From NCBI RefSeq assembly GCF_002078235.1, contig NZ_MSGP01000202.1:360-36558 (forward strand): DNA of 36,199 bases, in the 5' to 3' direction. The translations under genes and the position numbers were made by a program. This document shows, one piece after another, positions 14,534 to 22,118 of this stretch. The notes under the pieces are model-generated. The model saw nothing but the letters and a program-made list of their open reading frames with translations, did not search any database and was not told the origin of the DNA. The number at the start of each line of letters is the position of its first letter. Position 1 is the first letter of the stretch. This DNA is from Streptomyces viridosporus (lineage in GTDB: Bacteria; Actinomycetota; Actinomycetes; Streptomycetales; Streptomycetaceae).

Positions 14534-16136
14534 GGAGTCGGGCGATCGGTACACCTCGGCCGAGGTGCTCGCCCTCTACCGGGAGCACGGCGGCACCCTG
14601 ATCGACCTCGTGGCGAGCCGGGCCGAAGCGGATCCGGACCGTCCGATGATGGTGTGCGGTGAGCGTTCATGGACGTGGGCCGAGGCCGCCGACGCCACGC
14701 GGCGACTGGCCGGTCACCTCCGGCACAGGGGGGTGGAGGCCGGGGACCGCGTGCTCGTCATGGGCCGCAACAGCGACTGGCACGTACTCGCCCTGCTGGC
14801 CGCCGCCGGGCTGGGGGCGGTGTTCGTGCCCGTCAACCCCGATTTCAAGGTGGAGGAAGCGGCCTACGTGCTCCGTCAGTCGGAGGCCCGGGCGATCCTC
14901 TGCGACGAGGCCGCCGAACCGGTCGCCGAGGCCGCACGCGAGGAGGTCCACGGCTCCGCCTGGATCCAGCGGCTCGGCGACGAGCTCCTCGACGCCGAGC
15001 CGGCCGAACCGGTCGGCGGTGACCGGCGGGCTCCGTGCGTGATGATCTACACCTCGGGAACCACCGGATTCCCGAAGGGCGTCCTGCACAGCCAGCAGAG
15101 TGTGATCGCCGCGGGGGAGAGCTTCGTGGAGCGGGTCCGCCTGCAGCCGCACGACCGGGTGCTCACCGTCCTTCCGCTGTTCCACGTCAACGGCCTGCTC
15201 TATTCGGTGGCCGGAGCGCTCGCCGCCGGTGCCACGCTCCTGCTGGAGCCGCGCTTCTCCGCCTCGGGCTTCTGGCCCACGGTCAAGCGGCTCGGCGCGA
15301 CGCAGGTCAACATGATCGAGGCGATCAGTGCGATCCTGCTGAACCGGCCTCGCGACGAGTACGTGCCCGACCACGGCCTGCGCAAGATCTACGGGATCCG
15401 GCAGGCGAGCACGCGGGCGTTCCGGGAGCGGTTCGACGTCCCCCACCTGGTGGGCGGGTACGGCATGACCGAGATCCCGGGCGTCCTGAGCACGCCCTAC
15501 GACGCCGAGGCCAGGCCGGGCAGCATGGGCCGGCTCTGCCGGCACCCTGATCCCGCACGGCCGTGGGCGCGGTGCCGCATCGTGGACGAAGCCGGTGCGG
15601 ACGTTCCCGACGGCGAGGTCGGGGAGCTCTGGGTACGGACGCCCCTCGTGATGCTGGGGTACTTCCGCGAACCCGAGCAGACCGCCGACGCCTTCGAAGG
15701 CGACTGGTTCAGGACCGGCGACCTGGTGCGACGCGACCAGGACGGCTGGTACTACTTCGTCGCGCGGAAGAAGGACATCATCCGCCGACGGGGCGAGAAC
15801 GTCTCCGGGGCCGAGCTCGACCGGGTGGTCGCCGAACACCCGGAGGTGGTGCTGGCGGCCGCGGTCGGGGTGCCGTCCGAGATGGGCGACGAAGACATCC
15901 TGCTGGTCGTCACGCCCCGTGAGGGCTCCCTCCTGACCGAGCAGGAGGTCGCGGACTTCTGCGGTGCCCGGCTGGCCCGGATCAAGCGGCCCCGCTACGT
16001 CCTCCTCACCGGGGACATGCCGCTCACGCCGACCGGGAAGGTCGCCAAACACCTCCTCAGGGCGGACGCCGCCCTGCGGGACCGGGCCCGCGAGGTCGAC
16101 GTCCCCGTCGAGCAGCGGCCGGCCGGGCCCAGGTGA
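14526..16136 (+). CDS. Acyl-CoA ligase (class I adenylate-forming)
   Basis: A 536-residue AMP-forming acid:CoA ligase. ATP-binding P-loop YTSGTTGFPKGVLHS, GGYGMTEIPG, the hinge region TGDLVRRDQDGWYYFVARKK and the C-terminal catalytic lysine in LTPTGKVAKHLL are all present, so it should be active. It is nearest in style to crotonobetaine/carnitine- or aryl-acid CoA ligases; substrate not determined. It begins at ATG 14526, 8 bases inside the preceding gene. Having both an ATP-dependent ligase and a CoA-transferase in one operon suggests two different acids are activated, for example the imported substrate and a ring-cleavage product. Confidence 0.9.
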   Translation: MTEESGDRYTSAEVLALYREHGGTLIDLVASRAEADPDRPMMVCGERSWTWAEAADATRRLAGHLRHRGVEAGDRVLVMGRNSDWHVLALLAAAGLGAVFVPVNPDFKVEEAAYVLRQSEARAILCDEAAEPVAEAAREEVHGSAWIQRLGDELLDAEPAEPVGGDRRAPCVMIYTSGTTGFPKGVLHSQQSVIAAGESFVERVRLQPHDRVLTVLPLFHVNGLLYSVAGALAAGATLLLEPRFSASGFWPTVKRLGATQVNMIEAISAILLNRPRDEYVPDHGLRKIYGIRQASTRAFRERFDVPHLVGGYGMTEIPGVLSTPYDAEARPGSMGRLCRHPDPARPWARCRIVDEAGADVPDGEVGELWVRTPLVMLGYFREPEQTADAFEGDWFRTGDLVRRDQDGWYYFVARKKDIIRRRGENVSGAELDRVVAEHPEVVLAAAVGVPSEMGDEDILLVVTPREGSLLTEQEVADFCGARLARIKRPRYVLLTGDMPLTPTGKVAKHLLRADAALRDRAREVDVPVEQRPAGPR

Positions 16137-16204
16137 ATCCCTCACACGTCCCGTCAGTGGACCTGTCACAGCAGCCTTGCACGACTGCGGAAAGGAACGC
16201 CCCC

Positions 16205-17485
16205 ATGACCGAGCTTCTCGCGCTGCCCCCCGACCGGTTGACCGGCGACGTCGAACCGACCGGAGAGGTCCACGCGTTCCTCCTGGGCGACTTCGGCGCC
16301 TCGCCGATGGTGCGGCGGGCCCGGGACCTGGTCCCGGTCCTCAAGGAGCGAGCGGCCCGGCAGGCGCAGCACGACCGGCTGCTGCCCGAGACGATCGCGG
16401 ACATGCAGCGGGCCGGCTTCTTCCGGATGCTGCAGCCCCGTGCCTACGGGGGGTACGAACTCACTCCCATCGAGTCCTTCGAAGTGACCTCCGTCCTCGC
16501 CGAGGGCGACCCCTCGGTGGGATGGGTCCTGGGCGTGATCGGCATCCACCACTTCCACCTGGGTTTCTTCGACGAACGCGCGCAGTCCGATGTCTGGTCC
16601 TCGGACCCGACCGCCCTGATCAGCTCGCCGTACGCACCCCAGACGGCCAGGCGGGTGGACGGCGGGTACCGCCTGTCCGGGCGGTGGTCGTTCTCCTCCG
16701 GCAGCGACTACTGCGACTGGGCACTGCTCGGGGCCAACGTCGAGGGTGAACCGACCCCCGGACCGGGACCGGTCGGCAGCCACGTGCTGCTGCTCCCGCG
16801 CGAGGACTACGAGATCGTCCACAACTGGGACGTGTCCGGTCTGCGGGCCACCGGCAGCAACGACATCGTGGTCGAGGACGCGTTCGTTCCCGACCACCGG
16901 AGCCTGACCTGGACCGAGGTGCACCAGGGAACCGCACCGGGCCTGGCGCTCAACAAGGGGCTGCTGTTCAAGCTCCCCTTCTTCCAGGTCTTCTCACGGG
17001 CCACCCAGGCGCCGACGGCGCTCGGCGCCCTGAAGGGCATGGCGGACGCCCTGGTGGAGTTCCACCGGAGCAAGCGCCGGGCCAGGATCGACCCGGCCAC
17101 CGCCCTGGCGTTGGCGGAGGCATACTCCTTCGTCTCGGAGGCGAAGGGGCGGCTGTACGCCAACTACGCCGCGATGCTCTCCGAGGCCGGCGGAGGTGCC
17201 GCGGTCGGTGACGAGCGGCTGGAGGAGTTCCGCTTCCAGTCCGCGCACATCCCCGCACGCGCGGCCCGGTACGGCACCGAGTTGTACCGCGTCGCGGGCG
17301 GCACCGGCATCTACAACGCACAGCCGTTCGGACGTTATCTGACGGACCTCATGGCGACGCAGACCCACGCGATCAACAACTACCAGGCCCGGGCGATGGA
17401 CTGGATCGGCCCGCTCCTCGACACCACGGGGACCGTCGTGCCGACACCGCTCGGAGTGGTCAAGGAGCAGGAACGTCCTGCCTGA
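16205..17485 (+). CDS. Group D flavin-dependent monooxygenase, oxygenase component
   Basis: A 426-residue acyl-CoA-dehydrogenase-fold protein of the HsaA / p-hydroxyphenylacetate hydroxylase C2 type, which uses free reduced flavin to hydroxylate a phenol ortho to its hydroxyl. Seen: LPETIADMQRAGFFRMLQPR with YGGYEL, EGDPSVGWVLGVIGIHHFHL, LSGRWSFSSGSDYCDWALLG, and WDVSGLRATGSNDIVVEDAF, all typical. A histidine-rich C-terminal segment (ATQTHAINNY) matches the family. I chose ATG 16205 because AAAGGA precedes it; a GTG at 16133 overlaps the ligase stop (GTGA) and would add 24 residues. The obvious electron partner is the flavin reductase at 4012-5181, in the divergent operon with the same operators. 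It is the last gene before a strong bidirectional hairpin. Confidence 0.87.
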   Translation: MTELLALPPDRLTGDVEPTGEVHAFLLGDFGASPMVRRARDLVPVLKERAARQAQHDRLLPETIADMQRAGFFRMLQPRAYGGYELTPIESFEVTSVLAEGDPSVGWVLGVIGIHHFHLGFFDERAQSDVWSSDPTALISSPYAPQTARRVDGGYRLSGRWSFSSGSDYCDWALLGANVEGEPTPGPGPVGSHVLLLPREDYEIVHNWDVSGLRATGSNDIVVEDAFVPDHRSLTWTEVHQGTAPGLALNKGLLFKLPFFQVFSRATQAPTALGALKGMADALVEFHRSKRRARIDPATALALAEAYSFVSEAKGRLYANYAAMLSEAGGGAAVGDERLEEFRFQSAHIPARAARYGTELYRVAGGTGIYNAQPFGRYLTDLMATQTHAINNYQARAMDWIGPLLDTTGTVVPTPLGVVKEQERPA

Positions 17486-17497
17486 GGCAGCGTTCCG

Positions 17498-17535
17498 GCC
17501 GGGGCCGGCGCCCTTCCCGTGGCGCCGGCCCCGGC
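17498..17535. terminator. Bidirectional terminator between monooxygenase and MarR genes
   Basis: Perfect 15-base arms GCCGGGGCCGGCGCC (17498-17512) and their complement (17521-17535) with an 8-base loop. It lies 12 bases after the monooxygenase stop and 6 bases past the convergent MarR stop, so it can serve both. Confidence 0.85.
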
Positions 17536-17541
17536 TCGTCG

Positions 17542-18045
17542 TCAATCCGGCAGGTTCTCGGCGTTCTCGCCGAAGAGCCTGAGCATGTGGTTGAACTTCT
17601 CCACGTCCTCGGGGGTGAATCCGGCGAGCACCTGCTTGTGGCGTTCCAGCGCCGACCTGAGGATCCGGTCGTGGAGCTCGTAACCCGCGGGCGTGAGGTG
17701 CCACAGCCGATTGCGGGGATTGCTGCCGATGACCTTGGCCTCCGCCAGGCCCAGCTTGGCGAGCTTGCTCAGGGACCGGCTGACCGCGCCCTTGTCGTAG
17801 CCCACGGCGGGGCTGGCGGCGGTCACCGGGACGTCGGGTTCCTTGCAGAGCATCACCAGCATCCGCCACTCCATCGCGCTGATGCCGAACTCGTTCTGGT
17901 AGTGCCGGGAGAAGCTCCGGTTGAAGCGGTTGGCGGCCCACACCAGGAGGACTGTCGGGTTGTCGGCCAGGTTCAGCGTCTTGGACTTCTTCCCGTCACC
18001 CACCTCGACCTCCTCGACAATGAACTCATCGAGTTCGTCGCTCAT
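17542..18045 (-). CDS. MarR family transcriptional regulator
   Basis: A 167-residue winged-helix regulator. The HTH is around residues 72-97 (VTAASPAVGYDKGAVSRSLS), followed by the wing (LAEAKVIGSNPRNRLWHLTP). The N-terminal 25 residues are acidic and not part of the fold. MarR proteins commonly repress aromatic-acid pathways and release DNA on binding the acid or its CoA ester. It is convergent with the CoA-transferase operon and is the nearest regulator to the four TTGTTG-N6-CAACAA boxes, whose size and symmetry fit a MarR dimer. However, its own upstream region carries a different palindrome, so that assignment is unproven. Confidence 0.9.
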   Translation of the reverse strand: MSDELDEFIVEEVEVGDGKKSKTLNLADNPTVLLVWAANRFNRSFSRHYQNEFGISAMEWRMLVMLCKEPDVPVTAASPAVGYDKGAVSRSLSKLAKLGLAEAKVIGSNPRNRLWHLTPAGYELHDRILRSALERHKQVLAGFTPEDVEKFNHMLRLFGENAENLPD

Positions 18046-18069
18046 GGGGTGGCCTCCCGGGGTCTCGTC

Positions 18070-18093
18070 GATGCGAGACGGCTGTCTCGCATC
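18070..18093. promoter_or_regulatory. Perfect palindrome upstream of MarR
   Basis: GATGCGAGAC-GGCT-GTCTCGCATC, 10-base arms with a 4-base spacer, 25 bases before the MarR ATG. It is a candidate operator for autoregulation, or a stable leader hairpin. A partial third repeat, GGATGCG, follows at 18097-18103. Confidence 0.6.
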
Positions 18094-18328
18094 CGTGGAT
18101 GCGCAGTCTCTTGCTCGGCGAACAGTCTAGGCAGGCCATGGAGCCCGCCCCGCTCACCCGTTGTGGTGATCATGCCGCTCCCGGGGCGGCCGTGTGAAGG
18201 ACCCGGTCGTGACCGGTGTGCCGGGTCCCGGGGGGCGACGGTGCCGAGCGGGCTCGGGGCGGTGGGCCGGCGGCGGGGGAGCACCGGACCCCGACGGCTC
18301 CGATCCGCCCCGTCGCGGCCCGACGACG

Positions 18329-18364
18329 AGAAGTCCGTGCGGGCAGTGACCCGCACGGACTTCT
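18329..18364 (-). terminator. Terminator after the MmgE/PrpD gene
   Basis: Arms AGAAGTCCGTGCGGG (18329-18343) and their complement (18350-18364) form a 15-pair stem with a 6-base loop, beginning 7 bases beyond the stop of the minus-strand MmgE/PrpD gene. No T tract. The rest of the 326-base gap (18046-18371) holds only the MarR upstream palindrome. Confidence 0.82.
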
Positions 18365-18371
18365 TCTCCGC

Positions 18372-19832
18372 TCACGCCGCGCGACTCCCGGGAGCCCCCA
18401 GGGGGACCGCGCTCGGACTGATCAAAGCGGACACGACAGCACGGACGTCCTGGACCTCGGCGAGATCCGCGGTCATCCTCTTCAGGTCCTGCACCTGCTC
18501 GGGCCGCAGACTCCAGGGCGCGTAGCCCACGCAGTCGTCGAACCCGTGCATGTGCTCCTCGGGAGTGAGCGGGTTGCCCGGATATCCCGGGCCGATCTCG
18601 AGGGTTCTGACCCACCGGCCCCCGCCGGCGGTGTGCAGTTCGAACCGCGACGCCGAATGACCGGTGAGTCCGGGATCGAAGTGCACGTGGATCCGCGAGA
18701 GCAGGGCGGAGGCGCTCAGTTCGGCGACCTGTTCGGGTTCGAAGTGCCTGAGCGACGACGATCCCCGCTCCAGGGCGTTCGCCGCGCAGTACTGGGCACT
18801 GAACTGGGCATTGACCCGCGGGTTGGTACCGGCCTCGAACGGTTTGCCGATGAGCTTGAAGGCGAAGTCGGGGAGGAAGACATCCACCCGCTCGATCTCC
18901 TGGGCGTTCACCGACTCGTCACTCAGCGCCAGCAGGGCCGACTCGGTGATCCCCTGGGTGAGCCCGCAGCTCGGGTACTTCTTGAAGAAGATTCCCTCCA
19001 GGCCGTAGTGACGGCCGAGCCGGTCGGCGAACGACTCCGCGGAGCGCTCGCCCCGCGCGTACAGGCGCGCGTACCCGAACGGGCCGGCGATGAAGTGGCG
19101 GGGCCCGGTCAGTCCGGCCCGGGCGAACTGCACGCTCTGCACGGCCGAGGCCGCGGTCCAGCCCTGGATGAGCCGCACCGCCAAGGACGCGTCGACGTTG
19201 CTCTGGAAACTCGCCGCGCACCGGTTGAAGGAGAGCGCCAGCGCGTGCAGCGTCCGCTCCGCGTCGAGACCGGCGGCCCGCGCCGCGGCGGCGGTGGCCC
19301 CCATCAGGCCGGCGACGCCCGTCGGATCCAGCCCGCCGTACTGTTCCTCGGTGAGGTTGAACCGCACACCCGTCTCCAGACCCACCGCCAGCGCGGCCAG
19401 GAACTCGGCCCCGGTGCAGCCTCCACGCAGCTCCGCGGCGGCGAGCGCGGCGGGCACGACCGAGGACCCGAGGTGAAGCCCGGGCACCATGGTGTCGCAG
19501 TAGTCCAGCGCACGCGCCATGGAGCCGTTGAGCAGCGCGGCGCTCTGGGCGGGCAGGTGGTCCCCGTGGACGAAGGACCTGGCCTCCGCCCGCCCTCCCT
19601 GGGTGACGACCAACTGCCGGAGTTCGGCGATCCCGTCCTGAGCGGCTCCCGCGACCGCGGTACCGCACACGGTCCGCAGGACCTGGTGGGCGGTGCCGAG
19701 CACCTCCGCGGGGATCTCGGCGGCCCGGGTGTGCGCCACGAAGCGGGCGATCCGCTCCTCGGGACCGAGGGCGGGGTCGGGCGGCGCGAGGGGGCGGTCC
19801 CGCTCGACGCCGCCCGCCGTGGTGTTGCCCAT
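18372..19832 (-). CDS. MmgE/PrpD family protein
   Basis: A 486-residue member of the family that contains 2-methylcitrate dehydratase, cis-aconitate decarboxylase and iminodisuccinate epimerase. Seen: MARALDYCDTMVPGLHLGSS (residues 105-124) with the family Asp/His pair, and FKKYPSCGLTQGITE near 283-297. In most relatives the last motif reads T-H; here it is T-Q, so a residue often considered catalytic is changed. It follows the MHS transporter by 15 bases and shares with it an identical 14-base ribosome-site/start block. With the divergent aconitase and citryl-CoA-lyase-like genes it points to metabolism of a tricarboxylic or similar acid. Dehydratase, decarboxylase or epimerase activity cannot be told apart by reading. 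Confidence 0.87.
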   Translation of the reverse strand: MGNTTAGGVERDRPLAPPDPALGPEERIARFVAHTRAAEIPAEVLGTAHQVLRTVCGTAVAGAAQDGIAELRQLVVTQGGRAEARSFVHGDHLPAQSAALLNGSMARALDYCDTMVPGLHLGSSVVPAALAAAELRGGCTGAEFLAALAVGLETGVRFNLTEEQYGGLDPTGVAGLMGATAAAARAAGLDAERTLHALALSFNRCAASFQSNVDASLAVRLIQGWTAASAVQSVQFARAGLTGPRHFIAGPFGYARLYARGERSAESFADRLGRHYGLEGIFFKKYPSCGLTQGITESALLALSDESVNAQEIERVDVFLPDFAFKLIGKPFEAGTNPRVNAQFSAQYCAANALERGSSSLRHFEPEQVAELSASALLSRIHVHFDPGLTGHSASRFELHTAGGGRWVRTLEIGPGYPGNPLTPEEHMHGFDDCVGYAPWSLRPEQVQDLKRMTADLAEVQDVRAVVSALISPSAVPLGAPGSRAA

Positions 19833-19847
19833 GGGTTCTCCTCTCCC

Positions 19848-21179
19848 TCAGAGGTGGGGAAGTGACTTGGAGGCGGTCCGTCCCACCGAGGCGACGCTGA
19901 GCAGACCGATCAGTGCGACCAGGACGATCCACCCCGCGGGGCTGGTGTCGTGCCCGGTGCTCTGCACGAGGGTCTCGGCGATGAACGGCGCGGTTCCGCC
20001 GGCGACGATCGCCCCGAGGTTGTATCCCAGCGCGATGCCGGTGAAGCGGACCTTCGTCGGGAAGAGTTCGGCGACCAGCGCCCAGGTGGGCACCTGTACC
20101 CATCCACTGAAGAACATGAAGACGAAATAGACCAGGCCGATCGCCAGCAGGCTGCCCGTGTGGGACAGGACGAGGAACGCGGGCCAGGCGATCACCATGA
20201 AAGCGAGGTACGCGGTGACCAGGACGGGCTTCCGGTCGAACCTGTCGGAGAGCAGTCCGGGCAGCGGGTAGGTCATGGCCGCGAGCGCGATGCCGATGGC
20301 GGCGGTCCAGGACACCGCGGTGGGCGAGACGTTGCCCTTCAGCTCCAGGAAGATCCCGAAGTAGGTGAGCCCGATGTAGACGGTTCCGTTCAGGGCGATC
20401 GAGAGACCGAGCACGCGCAGGACCGAGACCGGGTGCTCCCGGATCACCGACATGAGCGGACGCTTCTCCACGGCCGCTCCGCCGAGACGCTCCTCGAGCT
20501 CCCTGAACTTCGGGCTGTCCTCGATGCGGAACCGCGCCCACAGGGCCAGGACGGCGAAGACGGCCGACAGCAGGAACGGGACCCGCCAGCCCCAGGACGC
20601 CATCGTCTCGGGACTCAGGCCGAGGCGGACGGCTCCCACCACGGCCGCGGCCACGGCGAAGCCGAGGGTCGCCCCGATCGCGGTCGAACTGCCGTACAGG
20701 CCGCGGCGGCCGGGAGGCGCGAGTTCGGCGACGTACGTGGCCGCGCCGCCGATCTCGCCGCCGGCGGCGAATCCCTGGACCAGACGGACCAGGACGATCG
20801 CCACCGTCGCCGCGATGCCGATGTCGGCGTGCGTGGGCAGCAGGCCCATGGCGACGCAGGCGGCGGACATGATCAGGACGGTCGCCACGAGCGAGAAGCG
20901 CCGGCCCCGTTTGTCGCCGAGGATGCCGAAGAACCATCCGCCGACCGGCCGCACCACGTAGGACGAGGCGAACAGGGCCAGCGCCGACAGCGTCGCCGTG
21001 GCCGGATCCTGCTGGGGGAAGAACAGGGGCGCCAAGGTCAGCGCCAGGAAGCCGTACACGCTGAAGTCGTAGTACTCGATCACCGTGCCGACACCGCCGG
21101 CGACGGCGGCTCGCCGCGCCATGCGCGGATCGCCGGCTTCGGTTCTGCGCTGTTCCTCGGGGGCCGAGGTGGTGGTCAT
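19848..21179 (-). CDS. MFS transporter, metabolite:H+ symporter (MHS) type
   Basis: A 443-residue, 12-helix organic-acid symporter of the MHS family. Helix 1 GTVIEYYDFSVYGFLALTLA, the helix 2-3 loop GILGDKRGRRFSL, and helix 4 LVQGFAAGGEIGGAATYVAE are characteristic. The late loop PTKVRFTGIALGYNLG is also typical. The ATG at 21179 follows GAGGAG; the frame continues 17 codons upstream but without a ribosome site. It is first in a two-gene operon with the MmgE/PrpD gene and divergent from the IclR operon, so it probably imports the acid used by locus 2. Family members carry citrate, tricarballylate, alpha-ketoglutarate or shikimate; I cannot say which here. Confidence 0.9.
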   Translation of the reverse strand: MTTTSAPEEQRRTEAGDPRMARRAAVAGGVGTVIEYYDFSVYGFLALTLAPLFFPQQDPATATLSALALFASSYVVRPVGGWFFGILGDKRGRRFSLVATVLIMSAACVAMGLLPTHADIGIAATVAIVLVRLVQGFAAGGEIGGAATYVAELAPPGRRGLYGSSTAIGATLGFAVAAAVVGAVRLGLSPETMASWGWRVPFLLSAVFAVLALWARFRIEDSPKFRELEERLGGAAVEKRPLMSVIREHPVSVLRVLGLSIALNGTVYIGLTYFGIFLELKGNVSPTAVSWTAAIGIALAAMTYPLPGLLSDRFDRKPVLVTAYLAFMVIAWPAFLVLSHTGSLLAIGLVYFVFMFFSGWVQVPTWALVAELFPTKVRFTGIALGYNLGAIVAGGTAPFIAETLVQSTGHDTSPAGWIVLVALIGLLSVASVGRTASKSLPHL

Positions 21180-21213
21180 GGGTTCTCCTCGTCGGCCTGA
21201 TCTGACCGCTGGA

Positions 21214-21229
21214 TGGTTCGAACGAATCA
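21214..21229. promoter_or_regulatory. IclR-type operator A (TGGTT-N6-AATCA)
   Basis: TGGTT-CGAACG-AATCA matches operator B with one change in the right arm. It lies 35 bases upstream of the MHS transporter start, placed to control that operon. Confidence 0.5.
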
Positions 21230-21305
21230 CCTGATGGTTCTGTGGCGTGTGTCACGGATGGAATCACGGGTCATCGACGACGTCAATGCATGTCGATCCA
21301 TTCAA

Positions 21306-21321
21306 TGGTTTACATGAACCA
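21306..21321. promoter_or_regulatory. IclR-type operator B (TGGTT-N6-AACCA)
   Basis: A perfect palindrome, TGGTT-TACATG-AACCA, overlapping the -35 hexamer of the IclR promoter. Size and spacing suit an IclR protein. A smaller palindrome, CCATT-C-AATGG (21298-21308), overlaps its left edge. Confidence 0.6.
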
Positions 21322-21345
21322 CCTGGTGGACCTATGCTGGCGGCA
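21309..21345 (+). promoter_or_regulatory. Candidate leaderless promoter of the IclR operon
   Basis: TTTACA (21309-21314) and TATGCT (21333-21338) are 18 bases apart, and the IclR ATG begins 7 bases after the -10. There is no ribosome-binding site before the ATG. The transcript probably starts at or next to the A of the start codon. Confidence 0.5.
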
Positions 21346-22118
21346 TGACACTGCCCTCAGCGGCCGCTGCAGCCGACGGCGGCGTACGGAGCGTGACTCG
21401 TGCCTTCGACCTTCTGAGAGCGTTCGACGCCGAGCACAAGGTCCGCTCACTGCGCGAACTCGTCGAGTTCACCGGCCTGCCCAAGTCGACGGTCGTCCGT
21501 CTGCTCGGCACCCTCAGCAACCCGGGGATCATCACCAGCCCGAGCGAATCGACCTACAGCATCGGCCCCTCGTTCCTGCGGTGGGTCAAGCTGGCCGAGG
21601 CGATGTGGGAGGTGGGCGCCGAGGCCCGGCAGGTGATGACGGCCCTGCGCGACGACTGCGGCGAAACGGTGAACATCTACATCCGCCAGGACCTGCACCG
21701 CATCTGCGTGGCCCAGGTCGAGGGCACCGCGACCGTACGGAGCGTGGTGCGGGTCGGTGAGCCCTACCCCATGACCGGGGGCGCCGCGGCCAGGGTGCTG
21801 CTCGGTGGCTGCCCGGACACCGTGCTGGAAGCCCTGTCCGCGCAGGACGCACGCGTCGACGCGAAGGACTTGCGCACCGCCGCCGCGAGCACGCGCGAGG
21901 CCGGCTTCGCCATCACCCACGGCGATCGTGAACTCGGTGCCTCCGCGGTGGCGGCGCCGATCGTGGCCGCCGACGGCCGCCTCCTCGCCGCGCTCTCCAT
22001 GAGCGGCCCCACCTCACGCTTCACCGCGGACCGGGTCGCCCGGTACGTCGACGCCGCAACCCATGCAGCCCGGCGGATCAGCGCCGTCGGGCTCGGCACC
22101 GTGGAGGCCTTCCTGTGA
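21345..22118 (+). CDS. IclR family transcriptional regulator (locus 2)
   Basis: A 257-residue IclR protein with an N-terminal winged HTH (RSLRELVEFTGLPKSTVVRL, about residues 31-50) and a C-terminal effector domain. The effector domain has VNIYIRQDLHRICVAQVEGT and the loop MTGGAAARVLLGG that replaces the usual H-x-x-x-x-G-K segment. It heads the operon IclR, CoA-transferase, lyase-like protein, aconitase, each overlapping the next, so the regulator is made in step with the enzymes. Operators A and B flank the divergent promoters. The likely ligand is the locus 2 substrate or an intermediate. Position suggests control of both operons; activation versus repression is not decidable, though B over -35 favours repression. 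Confidence 0.9.
   Translation: MTLPSAAAAADGGVRSVTRAFDLLRAFDAEHKVRSLRELVEFTGLPKSTVVRLLGTLSNPGIITSPSESTYSIGPSFLRWVKLAEAMWEVGAEARQVMTALRDDCGETVNIYIRQDLHRICVAQVEGTATVRSVVRVGEPYPMTGGAAARVLLGGCPDTVLEALSAQDARVDAKDLRTAAASTREAGFAITHGDRELGASAVAAPIVAADGRLLAALSMSGPTSRFTADRVARYVDAATHAARRISAVGLGTVEAFL

Noticed and set aside
16133-16204. GTG start for the flavin monooxygenase overlapping the ligase stop
   Set aside because: Possible by its GTGA overlap, but the ATG at 16205 has an AAAGGA ribosome site and gives the usual N-terminus; kept only as an alternative.
18216-19865. Plus-strand open frame of 549 codons opposite the MmgE/PrpD gene
   Set aside because: The minus strand encodes a clear MmgE/PrpD protein; the plus frame crosses its terminator and is charge-rich noise.
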